Below, in pieces: positions 1 through 6,387 of a stretch of 6,387 bases of DNA. Location of the stretch: contig QGUU01000145.1 in assembly GCA_003242525.1 (NCBI GenBank), positions 1 to 6,387 on the forward strand. Reading direction: 5' to 3'. The number at the start of each line of letters is the position of its first letter. Position 1 is the stretch's first letter. The notes beneath the pieces are model-generated. The model searched no databases. It was not told where the DNA came from and saw only the letters and a list, made by a program, of their open reading frames with translations. This stretch comes from Pseudomonadota bacterium (lineage in GTDB: Bacteria > Pseudomonadota > Alphaproteobacteria > Rhizobiales > Rhizobiaceae). The position numbers and the translations under genes were made by a program.

Positions 1-1055
1 GCCCGAACGGTCTTACCTACGCAGACGCCGGTGTCGACATCGACGCCGGAAACCTGATGGTCGAGAAGATAAAGCCACTGGTCCGCACGACACGCCGGCC
101 AGGAGCGGACGGCGAGATAGGCGGCTTCGGTGGCCTGTTCGACCTGAAGGCAGCCGGCTTCTCCGACCCGATACTGGTCGCCGCCAATGACGGCGTCGGC
201 ACCAAGCTCAAGATCGCGATAGAGGCAGGCAGGCACGATACGATCGGCATCGACCTGGTGGCAATGTGCGTCAACGACCTGGTCGTTCAGGGGGCGGAGC
301 CTCTTTTCTTCCTGGACTATTTTGCCACCGGCAAGCTCGACCCCGAACAGGGCGCCAAGATCGTCGCCGGCATCGTGGAAGGTTGCCGCCAGGCCGGCTG
401 CGCGCTCATCGGCGGCGAGACGGCGGAAATGCCCGGCATGTACCAGGACAAGGACTATGACCTTGCCGGATTTGCGGTGGGCGCGGTCGAACGGGGCCAG
501 CTCCTGCCGACCGACGACATCGCGGAGGGAGACGTGCTGCTTGGCCTGGCATCGTCGGGCGTGCATTCCAACGGCTTTTCGCTGGTGCGACGGATCGTTG
601 CTTCCAGCGGCATCGGTTGGGACGCGCCGGCTCCTTTCGCGGAAGAGGCGACGCTTGCCGAGGCATTGCTGGAACCGACCCGCATCTATGTGAAGTCGAT
701 TCTCAAGGCCGTGCGCGGCACCCACGGCATCAAGGCACTTGCACACATCACCGGCGGCGGTTTCCCCGACAACATTCCCCGCGTCCTGCCAAAGGATTTT
801 TCGGCCGACCTGGACCTGGAAGCGGTGGAAGTTCCTCCCGTCTTCTCGTGGCTGGCCAGGGAAGGACGTGTCGCACCCGAGGAAATGATGCGAACCTTCA
901 ATTGCGGCATCGGGATGGTGATCGTGGTGGCTTCAGGCCAGGCGGCGCAGGTTGCCGCCGTATTGCAGGAAGCAGGCGAGACTGTCACCACCATCGGCCG
1001 AATCGTTCCTCGCCGCGACGCCGGCGTGATCTATCGAGGCAGCATCGACCTATGA
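1..1055 (+). CDS. purM: Phosphoribosylformylglycinamidine cyclo-ligase (AIR synthetase), 5' partial
   Basis: PurM uses ATP to close FGAM to aminoimidazole ribotide (AIR) in cytoplasmic de novo purine synthesis. The reading frame is open from base 3, and the residues before the first internal ATG (position 57) read [16 protein letters not shown], the typical PurM N-terminus. The real start is therefore a few codons upstream of the window, and the ATG at 57 is internal. The 350 visible residues carry the family landmarks in order: GFGGLFDLK (about 41-49 of the visible part), NDGVGTK (62-68, nucleotide/phosphate-binding loop), [19 protein letters not shown] (82-100), [12 protein letters not shown] (136-147), [13 protein letters not shown] (183-195), [13 protein letters not shown] (248-260) and FNCGIGM (299-305). 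Total length fits the usual ~345-360 residues. The stop (1053-1055) overlaps the purN start, so the two are almost certainly co-transcribed and translationally coupled. Identification is secure; only the exact start is unknown. Confidence 0.97.
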   Translation, partial: PNGLTYADAGVDIDAGNLMVEKIKPLVRTTRRPGADGEIGGFGGLFDLKAAGFSDPILVAANDGVGTKLKIAIEAGRHDTIGIDLVAMCVNDLVVQGAEPLFFLDYFATGKLDPEQGAKIVAGIVEGCRQAGCALIGGETAEMPGMYQDKDYDLAGFAVGAVERGQLLPTDDIAEGDVLLGLASSGVHSNGFSLVRRIVASSGIGWDAPAPFAEEATLAEALLEPTRIYVKSILKAVRGTHGIKALAHITGGGFPDNIPRVLPKDFSADLDLEAVEVPPVFSWLAREGRVAPEEMMRTFNCGIGMVIVVASGQAAQVAAVLQEAGETVTTIGRIVPRRDAGVIYRGSIDL

Positions 1056-1759
1056 AGCGCAAGCGCACGGCAATTCTGATCTCCGGTCGCGGCTCCAACA
1101 TGACAGCCTTGGTCGAAGCGGCTGCCGATCCCGATTATCCGGCCGAGATTGCAGGCGTGATCTCCGATCAACCCAATGCGGCGGGGCTCGGTATTGCGGT
1201 TGCACGAAACCTGCCTGTGCAGGTCGTTCGCCGCGAGGATTTTGGAAGCCGCGAGGCTCATGATGAGGCCATAGACGACGCGCTGTCGGGCCTGGGTGCC
1301 GAGATTGTCGCCCTCGCCGGATATATGCGCCTGCTTTCCGCCCCCATGGTTCAGAAATGGCAGGGCCGGATGATAAACATCCACCCTGCCCTCCTGCCCG
1401 CCTTCAAGGGACTGGACACGCATCGGCGGGCTCTCGAAGCTGGCCAGCGCATCCATGGATGTACGGTGCATTTCGTCACGACGGAGGTCGATGACGGGCC
1501 TATCATCGCCCAGGCCGCAGTCCCGGTCATGATCGGCGATGACGAGGCCACGCTGGCAGCGCGGGTTTTGAAGGCCGAACACCAACTTTACCCCCTCGCC
1601 CTGCGGCTGGTGGCCGAGGGCAAGGCGCGGATGGAAAACGGCCGGACGGTTTTTTCCGGATTTGGCGACGAGAGGGAGAACGCCGGGCTGTTCATCGTCG
1701 CGCCGCGACCGTCACGCGATGGAATCGACCTCGAGCAGCTGGCGCGCATCACGCCATAG
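1052..1759 (+). CDS. purN: Phosphoribosylglycinamide formyltransferase (GAR transformylase)
   Basis: PurN transfers a formyl group from 10-formyl-tetrahydrofolate to GAR, giving FGAR, in cytoplasmic purine synthesis. The protein is 235 residues. It begins [16 protein letters not shown], whose SGRGSN segment (11-16) is the phosphate-binding loop for GAR. The catalytic triad known from E. coli PurN (Asn106, His108, Asp144) is matched by N109 and H111 in [13 protein letters not shown] and by D147 in [10 protein letters not shown]. The folate-site region [10 protein letters not shown] (87-96) is also present. The start is the ATG inside the ATGA overlap with the purM stop. A GAGG at 1035-1038 lies 13 bases upstream, rather far for a ribosome site, so coupling to purM translation is the likelier mode. 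The frame is open well upstream into purM (from 617), but that part is an out-of-frame shadow. The protein is about 20 residues longer than the 212-residue E. coli enzyme, mostly as a C-terminal tail after the folded domain. Confidence 0.97.
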   Translation: MKRKRTAILISGRGSNMTALVEAAADPDYPAEIAGVISDQPNAAGLGIAVARNLPVQVVRREDFGSREAHDEAIDDALSGLGAEIVALAGYMRLLSAPMVQKWQGRMINIHPALLPAFKGLDTHRRALEAGQRIHGCTVHFVTTEVDDGPIIAQAAVPVMIGDDEATLAARVLKAEHQLYPLALRLVAEGKARMENGRTVFSGFGDERENAGLFIVAPRPSRDGIDLEQLARITP

Positions 1760-1834
1760 CCGCCCCGCGGGTTCCTGATAGTGCGATGACCGGCTGCCTA
1801 GCGGAGACTCGGCCCCTGCCCCCGATCAGAGTAA
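1760..1834. other. Convergent intergenic gap between purN and the molybdoenzyme gene
   Basis: These 75 bases separate the stop codons of two convergent genes. I looked for a bidirectional terminator and found only a loop-less palindrome CCCGCGGG just after purN and a widely spaced CTGAT/ATCAG pair. There is no stable stem followed by a T-run on either strand. Termination here is probably Rho-dependent or lies inside the opposing gene. Confidence 0.6.
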
Positions 1835-3964
1835 TCAACTGGCCAGACGAACCCAGACCTTGTTGTCATGAACCGCCGCACCGCTGTACGGCGCGGGCGC
1901 ATCTGCGCCAGTCAGCACATTGATGCCTTCGCCACGCTCATGCGCGCTGTTCGGCCAGATCCCCTCGGCGATAACGACTCCGCGTTTGAGGCCGCTGAAA
2001 AGGGCGGCCTGCAGCACCACCTCGCCGCGCTCGTTGCCGATTTCGACCCGTGCGCCATCGGAAATGCCAAGCATTTCGGCATCGGCCGGGTGGATCAGCA
2101 ATTGAGGCCGGCCTTCCTTCGCCCTGGACACAGGAGTTTCGGTGAAGCTGGAATTCAGGAAGTTGCGAGCGGGCGAGGTCGCGAGGCGGAAGGGGTGACG
2201 CTCATCGGCCACCTCGATCAGATCGACATGATCCGGAAATTGCGGCAGTCGCTCATAAGGACCGAATGCCTTGCCCATTACCTTCGGCGGCCGGTTTGGC
2301 GCAAAGCCCCCCACCCATTGCGGCTTGAAGCGAAACCTTCCGTCCGGATGGCCGAAACCGTTGAGAAAATGCGCTTCTTCAAAAGGAGGCTGCAGATCGA
2401 CCCAACGCTGCGCCTTGAGTGCCTCGAAGCTGAGCCCGCGCCTTGCCAGCATGATGTCGATATGTTCGCGCTCGCTTAGCCCAAAGCCCGGCAGATGCGC
2501 GACCCCCAGCCGTTTGGCCAGTTCCTCAATGACATAGTGATTGGATCGCGGTCCGGGAGGCGGCTCGACGACCTTCGGCCCCAGTGTGATGTGCTGGTTG
2601 CCACCGCCCTTATAGATATCGTCATGCTCCAGGAACATTGTCGCGGGTAACACCACATCGGCCAGCTTGGCCGTATCGGTCATGAACTGCTCATGCACGC
2701 AGGTAAACAGGTCGTCCCGCAGGAAGCCCTGCTTCACCAGCCGCTGCTGGGGCGCGACATTGGCCGGATTGGTGTTCTGGATCAGCATTGCCGTGACCGG
2801 AGGGCCGCCGAACAGCGCATCCTCATGGTTCATCAGCACCGGCCCGATGCGTGAATGGTCCAGGTAACGGATTTTGGGGTCGCGCAGCCTGGTTCCCTCA
2901 AGCGTCGCAGTATCGAGCTTGAGAACGCCGGAATTTGAATGGAAGGCGCCGCCGCCCTCATACTGCCAGCAGCCGGTGACGGCGGCGATCGAAAGCGCCG
3001 CATGCATGTTCACCGGGCCGTTGCGCTGGCGAGAAAAGCCGTATCCGAGCCGGAAGAACGTTCGCTTCGTGGTTCCCACCAGCCGGGCGAAATCCTCGAT
3101 TTCCTGAACGGACAGACCGGTGATGGCGGACGCCCAGGCCGGCGTCCTGTCCTTAAGGTGCCTTTCCAGCCCTTTCGGGTCGTCGGTATATTTTTCGAGA
3201 TAGGGCCAGTCGGCATGGCCGTCACGAAACAAAACATGCATCACCGCGCAGGCGAGCGCCCCGTCCGTCCCGGGCTTGAGGATGAGTCCCATATCGGCCT
3301 GCTGGACGGTGGCGTTTTCGTAGATGTCAATTACCACGATCTTTGTACCGCGCTCCTTGCGGGCGCGGATTGCGTGGGTCATCACATTGACCTGGGTCAC
3401 GACGGCATTGGTGCCCCAGATGACGATACAGTCCGATTTCGCCATCTCCCGCGGGTCCGACCCGCGCAGCGCGCCCGTACCCATGACATATCCGGTCCAG
3501 GCAAGGTTGGTGCAGATCGAGCCGAAGAAGCCGGAATATTTCTTGGCATGGCGCAACCGCTCGATGCCGTCACGCTGCACCAAACCCATCGTGCCGGCAT
3601 AGAAGTAGGGCCATACCGTCTCGGAGCCGTATTTTGCCTCTGCAGCCTCAAACCTTTCCGCCACGAGATCGAGCGCGGCGTCCCAGCTTGCCTCCTTCCA
3701 GACGCCTTCGCCCTTGCCTCCGGCGCGCACCAGCGGTTTGAGAAGGCGCTCCGGATGGTGAATGCGGTCGGCATAGCGGGCGACCTTGGCGCAGACGACA
3801 CCTGCCGTGTAGCTGTTGTCGCGCGCACCGTGGATGCGGCCGATCCGATCCGGCCCCAGCAACTCGACATCCAGCGCGCAGGTGGACGGGCAGTCGTGGG
3901 GGCAGGCTGAATGGCCGACGCGAATATCGGACCTGGAGGATTGGACGGGCGTATGCTGGTTCAT
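1835..3964 (-). CDS. Molybdopterin (bis-MGD) oxidoreductase with N-terminal [4Fe-4S] domain, cytoplasmic, substrate unknown
   Basis: This is a catalytic subunit of the DMSO-reductase (BisC/COG0243) superfamily, 709 residues from the ATG at 3964. It opens with a Mo-bis-MGD Fe4S4 domain: Cys21, Cys25, Cys29 (CPHDCPSTC) and Cys58 (VVCAK), with Lys60 where many family members place the electron-relay lysine between cluster and cofactor. The central domain includes GSICTNLAWTGY, in which Cys151 is a candidate Mo ligand by inference, then IWGTN (about 182-186) and QNTNPANV (396-403), segments typical of cofactor binding. A C-terminal dinucleotide-binding domain covers about 590-707 (LATSPARNFLNSSF, LLIHPADAEMLGI, HERGEGINVL). 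There is no twin-arginine signal, so it should act in the cytoplasm. Its overall pattern resembles the uncharacterised MopB_3 group as I remember it; I cannot name a substrate. No ferredoxin-like or membrane subunit is adjacent. An alternative in-frame ATG at 3994 would add ten residues (MSRERVYARD). I prefer 3964 because AAGGGA lies just before it, although too close to be ideal, whereas 3994 has no visible ribosome site. Confidence 0.93.
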   Translation of the reverse strand: MNQHTPVQSSRSDIRVGHSACPHDCPSTCALDVELLGPDRIGRIHGARDNSYTAGVVCAKVARYADRIHHPERLLKPLVRAGGKGEGVWKEASWDAALDLVAERFEAAEAKYGSETVWPYFYAGTMGLVQRDGIERLRHAKKYSGFFGSICTNLAWTGYVMGTGALRGSDPREMAKSDCIVIWGTNAVVTQVNVMTHAIRARKERGTKIVVIDIYENATVQQADMGLILKPGTDGALACAVMHVLFRDGHADWPYLEKYTDDPKGLERHLKDRTPAWASAITGLSVQEIEDFARLVGTTKRTFFRLGYGFSRQRNGPVNMHAALSIAAVTGCWQYEGGGAFHSNSGVLKLDTATLEGTRLRDPKIRYLDHSRIGPVLMNHEDALFGGPPVTAMLIQNTNPANVAPQQRLVKQGFLRDDLFTCVHEQFMTDTAKLADVVLPATMFLEHDDIYKGGGNQHITLGPKVVEPPPGPRSNHYVIEELAKRLGVAHLPGFGLSEREHIDIMLARRGLSFEALKAQRWVDLQPPFEEAHFLNGFGHPDGRFRFKPQWVGGFAPNRPPKVMGKAFGPYERLPQFPDHVDLIEVADERHPFRLATSPARNFLNSSFTETPVSRAKEGRPQLLIHPADAEMLGISDGARVEIGNERGEVVLQAALFSGLKRGVVIAEGIWPNSAHERGEGINVLTGADAPAPYSGAAVHDNKVWVRLAS

Positions 3965-3997
3965 GTCCCTTGCGTAAACCCTTTCCCGGGACATGAA
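3960..3997. repeat. Perfect 10-base inverted repeat spanning both candidate starts of the molybdoenzyme gene
   Basis: TTCATGTCCC at 3960-3969 is the exact reverse complement of GGGACATGAA at 3988-3997, with an 18-base spacer. On the minus strand one arm contains the ATG at 3994 and the other the ATG at 3964, together with its AAGGGA. In the transcript this could fold into a hairpin that hides both start codons; in DNA it could be a dyad binding site for a regulator. The repeat is directly visible; any function is inference. Confidence 0.6.
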
Positions 3998-4001
3998 TAG
4001 G

Positions 4002-4018
4002 GCCAGTCTGGGGCTGGC
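4002..4018 (-). other. Short hairpin between the ABC-F and molybdoenzyme genes
   Basis: On the minus strand GCCAG and CTGGC form a 5-base stem around a 7-base loop, starting three bases after the ABC-F stop codon. No T-run follows, so it is a poor intrinsic terminator. It sits directly upstream of the larger inverted repeat at the start of the molybdoenzyme gene. Confidence 0.3.
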
Positions 4019-4020
4019 GC

Positions 4021-5898
4021 CTATTCCGCGATGGCCTCCTCATATTCGGCGCTCATCTCAAGCCATCTTTCCTCGTTTTGCGAAAGCTGGGAGGCCAGTT
4101 CCGCGCGCTCCTTGGCCAGGCGCGTCGCACCGATAGGGTCCTTCTCATACAATGCCGGATCCGCAAGCTGGTCCTCGATCGAGTCGATGCGCTTGCGCAA
4201 CCGTTCCATCAGCCCTTCCGTGGCGCGGATTTCCCTGGCGAGAGGCTCCAAGGCCTGCCGCCGGGCCGCCGCCTCGCGACGACGGTCTGCCTTGGATGCC
4301 CGCTCCGCCTCGCGCCGCTCGCGATTGTTGGTGGAAACACCCGTCACCAGTGTCTTGTAGTCGTCCAGGTCGCCATCATAGGGCTTCACCATGCCGTCCT
4401 TGACGAGCCAAAGCCGGTCCACGGTCGCTTCCAGCAGATGACGGTCGTGCGAGATCAGGATCACAGCTCCCGGAAACTCGTTGAGGGCATGGACGAGCGC
4501 TTCCCTGCTGTCGATGTCGAGGTGGTTGGTAGGCTCGTCAAGGATGAACAGGTTGGGGCCCTCGAAGGAGGCCAGCCCCATCAGCAGTCGCGCCTTCTCG
4601 CCGCCCGAAAGGTCCTTGGCCGGCGTGTTCATCTTTTCGGTCGTAAGGCCAAAATTGGCCACGCGCGCGCGCACCTTTGACTCTGGCGCGTCCGGCATGA
4701 GGCGGCGTACGTGCTCGTATGCGTTCTCCTCCGGGTGGAGATCATCGAGCTGGTGCTGCGCAAACATGGCCACCTTCAGCCCAGGCGCCAGGGTAATGGT
4801 GCCTTTTTCACCTTTCAGCCTGCCTGCCAGAAGCTTGGCGAAGGTGGACTTGCCGTTGCCATTGGCGCCAAGCAGCGCAATGCGGTCGTCATTGTCGATG
4901 CGCAGGTCAAGCTTTCTCAGGACCGGCTTGCCGGGCACATAACCCACATCGACCCCGGACAGCGCGATGATGGGAGAAGCGACCGTCTTGGCCGGTTCCG
5001 GAAAGGAAAACGGCCTGACCGTATCGTCCACCAAAGCGGCGATGGGTTTCATCCGCTCCAGCGCCTTGATGCGGGATTGTGCCTGACGCGCCTTGGATGC
5101 CTTGGCGCGGAAGCGGTCGATGAAGGATTGCAGGTGCTTGCGCTGCGCTTCCTGCTTGGCGCGGCTTTTTTCCTGCAACTCGCGCTGCTCGGAAAGCTGA
5201 CGTTCGAACTGATCGTAGCCACCTCGCCAGAATGTCAGTTTCTTCTGGTCGAGATGGACGATCGAATTGACGGCGCGGTTGAGGAGGTCGCGGTCGTGCG
5301 AAATCAACAGCACGGTATGCGGATACTTGGCGACGTAGTTTTCCAGCCAGAGCGTGCCTTCGAGGTCGAGATAGTTGGTCGGCTCGTCGAGCAGCAACAG
5401 ATCAGGCTGCGAGAAAAGCACGGCGGCAAGTGCCACCCGCATGCGCCAGCCGCCCGAGAATGAGGAGGCAGGCCGCTTCTGCGCCTCCTCGTCAAAGCCA
5501 AGCCCCGCGAGAATGGTCGCGGCGCGCGCTTCCGCCGAGTGCGCGTCGATGTCGGCCAGCCGGACATGGATTTCAGCTATGCGATGGGGATCGGTCGCCG
5601 TTCGTTCCTCCTCCAGCAGTGCGGCGCGCTCCGTGTCCGCCCGCAGCACGATGTCGATCAGCGGCTCATCGGTGCCCGGCGCCTCCTGTGCGACCTGCCC
5701 GATGCGAGTGTTCCTGGGAAAGGAAATGGAGCCGGTCTCCGCCGGCACATCGCCAGTGATGGCGCGAAACAGCGTCGTCTTGCCCGTGCCGTTGCGCCCG
5801 ACCAGGCCGGCCTTGGCTCCCGCGGGCAAGGTCAGCGAGGCATGGTCCAGAAGGAGCCGTCCGGCAATGCGCAGCGAGAGATTGTCGATGATCAGCAT
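4021..5898 (-). CDS. yheS: ABC-F family ATPase, YheS (ABCF3-like) type, probable ribosome-associated translation factor
   Basis: The protein has 625 residues, two ATP-binding cassettes on one chain and no membrane segments, so it is an ABC-F protein rather than a transporter. Members of this family bind the ribosomal E-site and help translation. Cassette 1 has Walker A GRNGTGKTT (34-42), signature FSGGW (147-151), Walker B LLLLDEPTN (167-175) and H-loop His201. Cassette 2 has GANGNGKST (344-352), LSGGEKAR (430-437), LDEPTNHLD (453-461) and His484. Both catalytic glutamates (172, 455) are present. The linker (about 220-300) contains QSFIDRFRAKASKARQAQSR, and FAQHQLDDL and YDGDLDDY follow in and after cassette 2. 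These closely match E. coli YheS as I recall it, as does the length. Residues 520-625 are a charged, probably coiled-coil C-terminal domain. The frame extends upstream to a TTG at 5940, but homology begins at MLIIDNLSLRI, so I use the ATG at 5898. No strong ribosome site precedes it. Assignment to ABC-F is firm; the YheS subtype is likely. Confidence 0.95.
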   Translation of the reverse strand: MLIIDNLSLRIAGRLLLDHASLTLPAGAKAGLVGRNGTGKTTLFRAITGDVPAETGSISFPRNTRIGQVAQEAPGTDEPLIDIVLRADTERAALLEEERTATDPHRIAEIHVRLADIDAHSAEARAATILAGLGFDEEAQKRPASSFSGGWRMRVALAAVLFSQPDLLLLDEPTNYLDLEGTLWLENYVAKYPHTVLLISHDRDLLNRAVNSIVHLDQKKLTFWRGGYDQFERQLSEQRELQEKSRAKQEAQRKHLQSFIDRFRAKASKARQAQSRIKALERMKPIAALVDDTVRPFSFPEPAKTVASPIIALSGVDVGYVPGKPVLRKLDLRIDNDDRIALLGANGNGKSTFAKLLAGRLKGEKGTITLAPGLKVAMFAQHQLDDLHPEENAYEHVRRLMPDAPESKVRARVANFGLTTEKMNTPAKDLSGGEKARLLMGLASFEGPNLFILDEPTNHLDIDSREALVHALNEFPGAVILISHDRHLLEATVDRLWLVKDGMVKPYDGDLDDYKTLVTGVSTNNRERREAERASKADRRREAAARRQALEPLAREIRATEGLMERLRKRIDSIEDQLADPALYEKDPIGATRLAKERAELASQLSQNEERWLEMSAEYEEAIAE

Positions 5899-5941
5899 GG
5901 CGGGCGTTAATGGCCGAGCGCAGCGGCGAAGGCAAGCCAAG

Positions 5942-5977
5942 ACCGGAACACCGGCTCGAAAAGGGCCGGCGTCCGGT
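5942..5977. terminator. Two-step GC-rich dyad just after the dinB-like gene (possible terminator or processing hairpin)
   Basis: The outer arms ACCGGA (5942-5947) and TCCGGT (5972-5977) and the inner arms CCGGC (5951-5955) and GCCGG (5965-5969) are perfect complements. They are separated by a small internal loop and close a 9-base loop. The structure begins three bases downstream of the stop of the DinB-like gene, read on the minus strand. The sequence after the stem on that strand (CTTGGCTTGCC) is not a clear T-run, so it is at best a weak intrinsic terminator. It may instead be an RNA-stabilising hairpin between two genes of one transcript. Confidence 0.45.
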
Positions 5978-5979
5978 GC

Positions 5980-6387
5980 CTACGCGAAGGCCCGCCCTTC
6001 CTCGGTGCGCTGAAAATAGATCAGGTCGAGCGGCACCGACGGCTTCCCCAGGATGGTAAGGATTGAGTGCGCCTGGCCGCGGTGATGGGTCTGGTGATTG
6101 AAAAGGTGCGCCAGCGCCGGCGCGAGCCTTTGCGACACGGTGCGCATGTCGGTCACGGTCATGTAGGTAAACCGGCCGGCCAGAGCCTCCTCGTCGAGGC
6201 TGGCCACCCATTCCACAATGCGCTCGTCTTCTGCCTCACGCGAGACACGAAGGGGACCGAGCCCACGATGGATGATGGCGTCCAGCGCCTTAGGAGCGTC
6301 TCCTTCACCGGTAAACCGCTTAATCCAGATGCGGTCGTGGACAGAAAGTGGGTTAACGGTTCCATTAGCGAACCGGAAACCCGCCCC
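5980..6387 (-). CDS. DinB/YfiT-family putative metal-dependent protein, 5' partial
   Basis: The minus-strand frame is open from the right edge of the window to the TAG at 5980-5982, giving 135 visible residues. About 30-40 N-terminal residues are probably missing, compared with a usual length of ~165-170. The family is a four-helix bundle with a three-histidine metal site; bacterial members include thiol-S-transferases and many proteins of unknown role. Family hallmarks seen are DRIWIKRFTGEG (visible residues 18-29), EAEDERIVEWVASLDE (51-66), LAGRFTYMTV (69-78) and, most telling, LFNHQTHHRGQAH (95-107), which supplies the His98-x3-His102 metal pair. The end, PLDLIYFQRTEEGR, is also typical. 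Where relatives have Asn-His before LLVADRIW, this protein has Asn12-Pro13, so the first metal histidine appears lost, although a histidine occurs four residues later (His17). The ATG-like starts inside the frame (such as the GTG at 6216) are internal. A cytoplasmic location is likely; the substrate is unknown. Confidence 0.87.
   Translation of the reverse strand, partial: GAGFRFANGTVNPLSVHDRIWIKRFTGEGDAPKALDAIIHRGLGPLRVSREAEDERIVEWVASLDEEALAGRFTYMTVTDMRTVSQRLAPALAHLFNHQTHHRGQAHSILTILGKPSVPLDLIYFQRTEEGRAFA

Noticed and set aside
617..1051. Upstream extension of the purN frame inside purM
   Set aside because: The translation is low-complexity and Arg/Gly-rich, out of frame with purM; PurN homology starts at the ATG at 1052.
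1031..1585. 184-codon open frame antisense to purN
   Set aside because: It lies over the conserved PurN catalytic region and resembles no protein I recognise.
2939..3910. 323-codon open frame on the plus strand opposite the molybdoenzyme gene
   Set aside because: It is a high-GC antisense shadow; the minus-strand frame has clear Fe-S and cofactor motifs, while this translation shows no recognisable domain.
4711..5463. 250-codon open frame on the plus strand opposite the ABC-F gene
   Set aside because: The opposite strand encodes intact Walker and signature motifs over the same bases; this frame has none and is a codon-bias artefact.
5899..5940. TTG-initiated N-terminal extension of the ABC-F protein
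   Set aside because: The 14 added residues have no counterpart in YheS-type proteins, and a good ATG begins exactly at the first conserved residues.
6159..6365. 68-codon minus-strand frame with an ATG near the right edge
   Set aside because: It is out of frame with the DinB-like protein, whose conserved motifs run through the same bases in another frame to the window edge.
1..6387. Defence island, mobile element, CRISPR array or biosynthetic cluster
   Set aside because: No tandem repeats, transposase, integrase, phage gene or defence motifs are visible; all five genes belong to widespread chromosomal families with similar base composition.

Overview
The window looks like ordinary chromosomal DNA from a high-GC alphaproteobacterium. 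The PurM, PurN and DinB-type protein sequences look most like those of the Hyphomicrobiales (Mesorhizobium/Nitratireductor-like). That placement is my judgement from memory of the families, not a search result. No rRNA, tRNA, CRISPR array, transposase, integrase or phage gene is visible. Five genes fill almost the whole window.

Left part, plus strand: purM (its first few codons lie outside the window) runs into purN through a 4-base ATGA overlap. They encode two steps of de novo purine synthesis: PurN makes FGAR from GAR, and PurM closes the imidazole ring to make AIR. After purN comes a 75-base gap, and the next gene converges on it from the other strand.

Right part, minus strand, read from right to left: a DinB/YfiT-like putative metal-binding protein (5' end outside the window), an 81-base gap with a strong dyad, a YheS-type ABC-F ATPase, a 56-base gap (26 if an upstream ATG is used), and a stand-alone molybdopterin (bis-MGD) oxidoreductase with an N-terminal [4Fe-4S] motif and no Tat signal. 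The three could be co-transcribed, but the dyad after dinB may separate the first from the other two. They have no obvious shared pathway.

I do not see a new multi-gene system. The points most worth a second look are: a perfect 10-base inverted repeat whose two arms each contain one of the two candidate start codons of the molybdoenzyme gene; the orphan molybdoenzyme itself, of unknown substrate and without an adjacent electron-transfer subunit; and a His-to-Pro change at the expected first metal ligand of the DinB-like protein.
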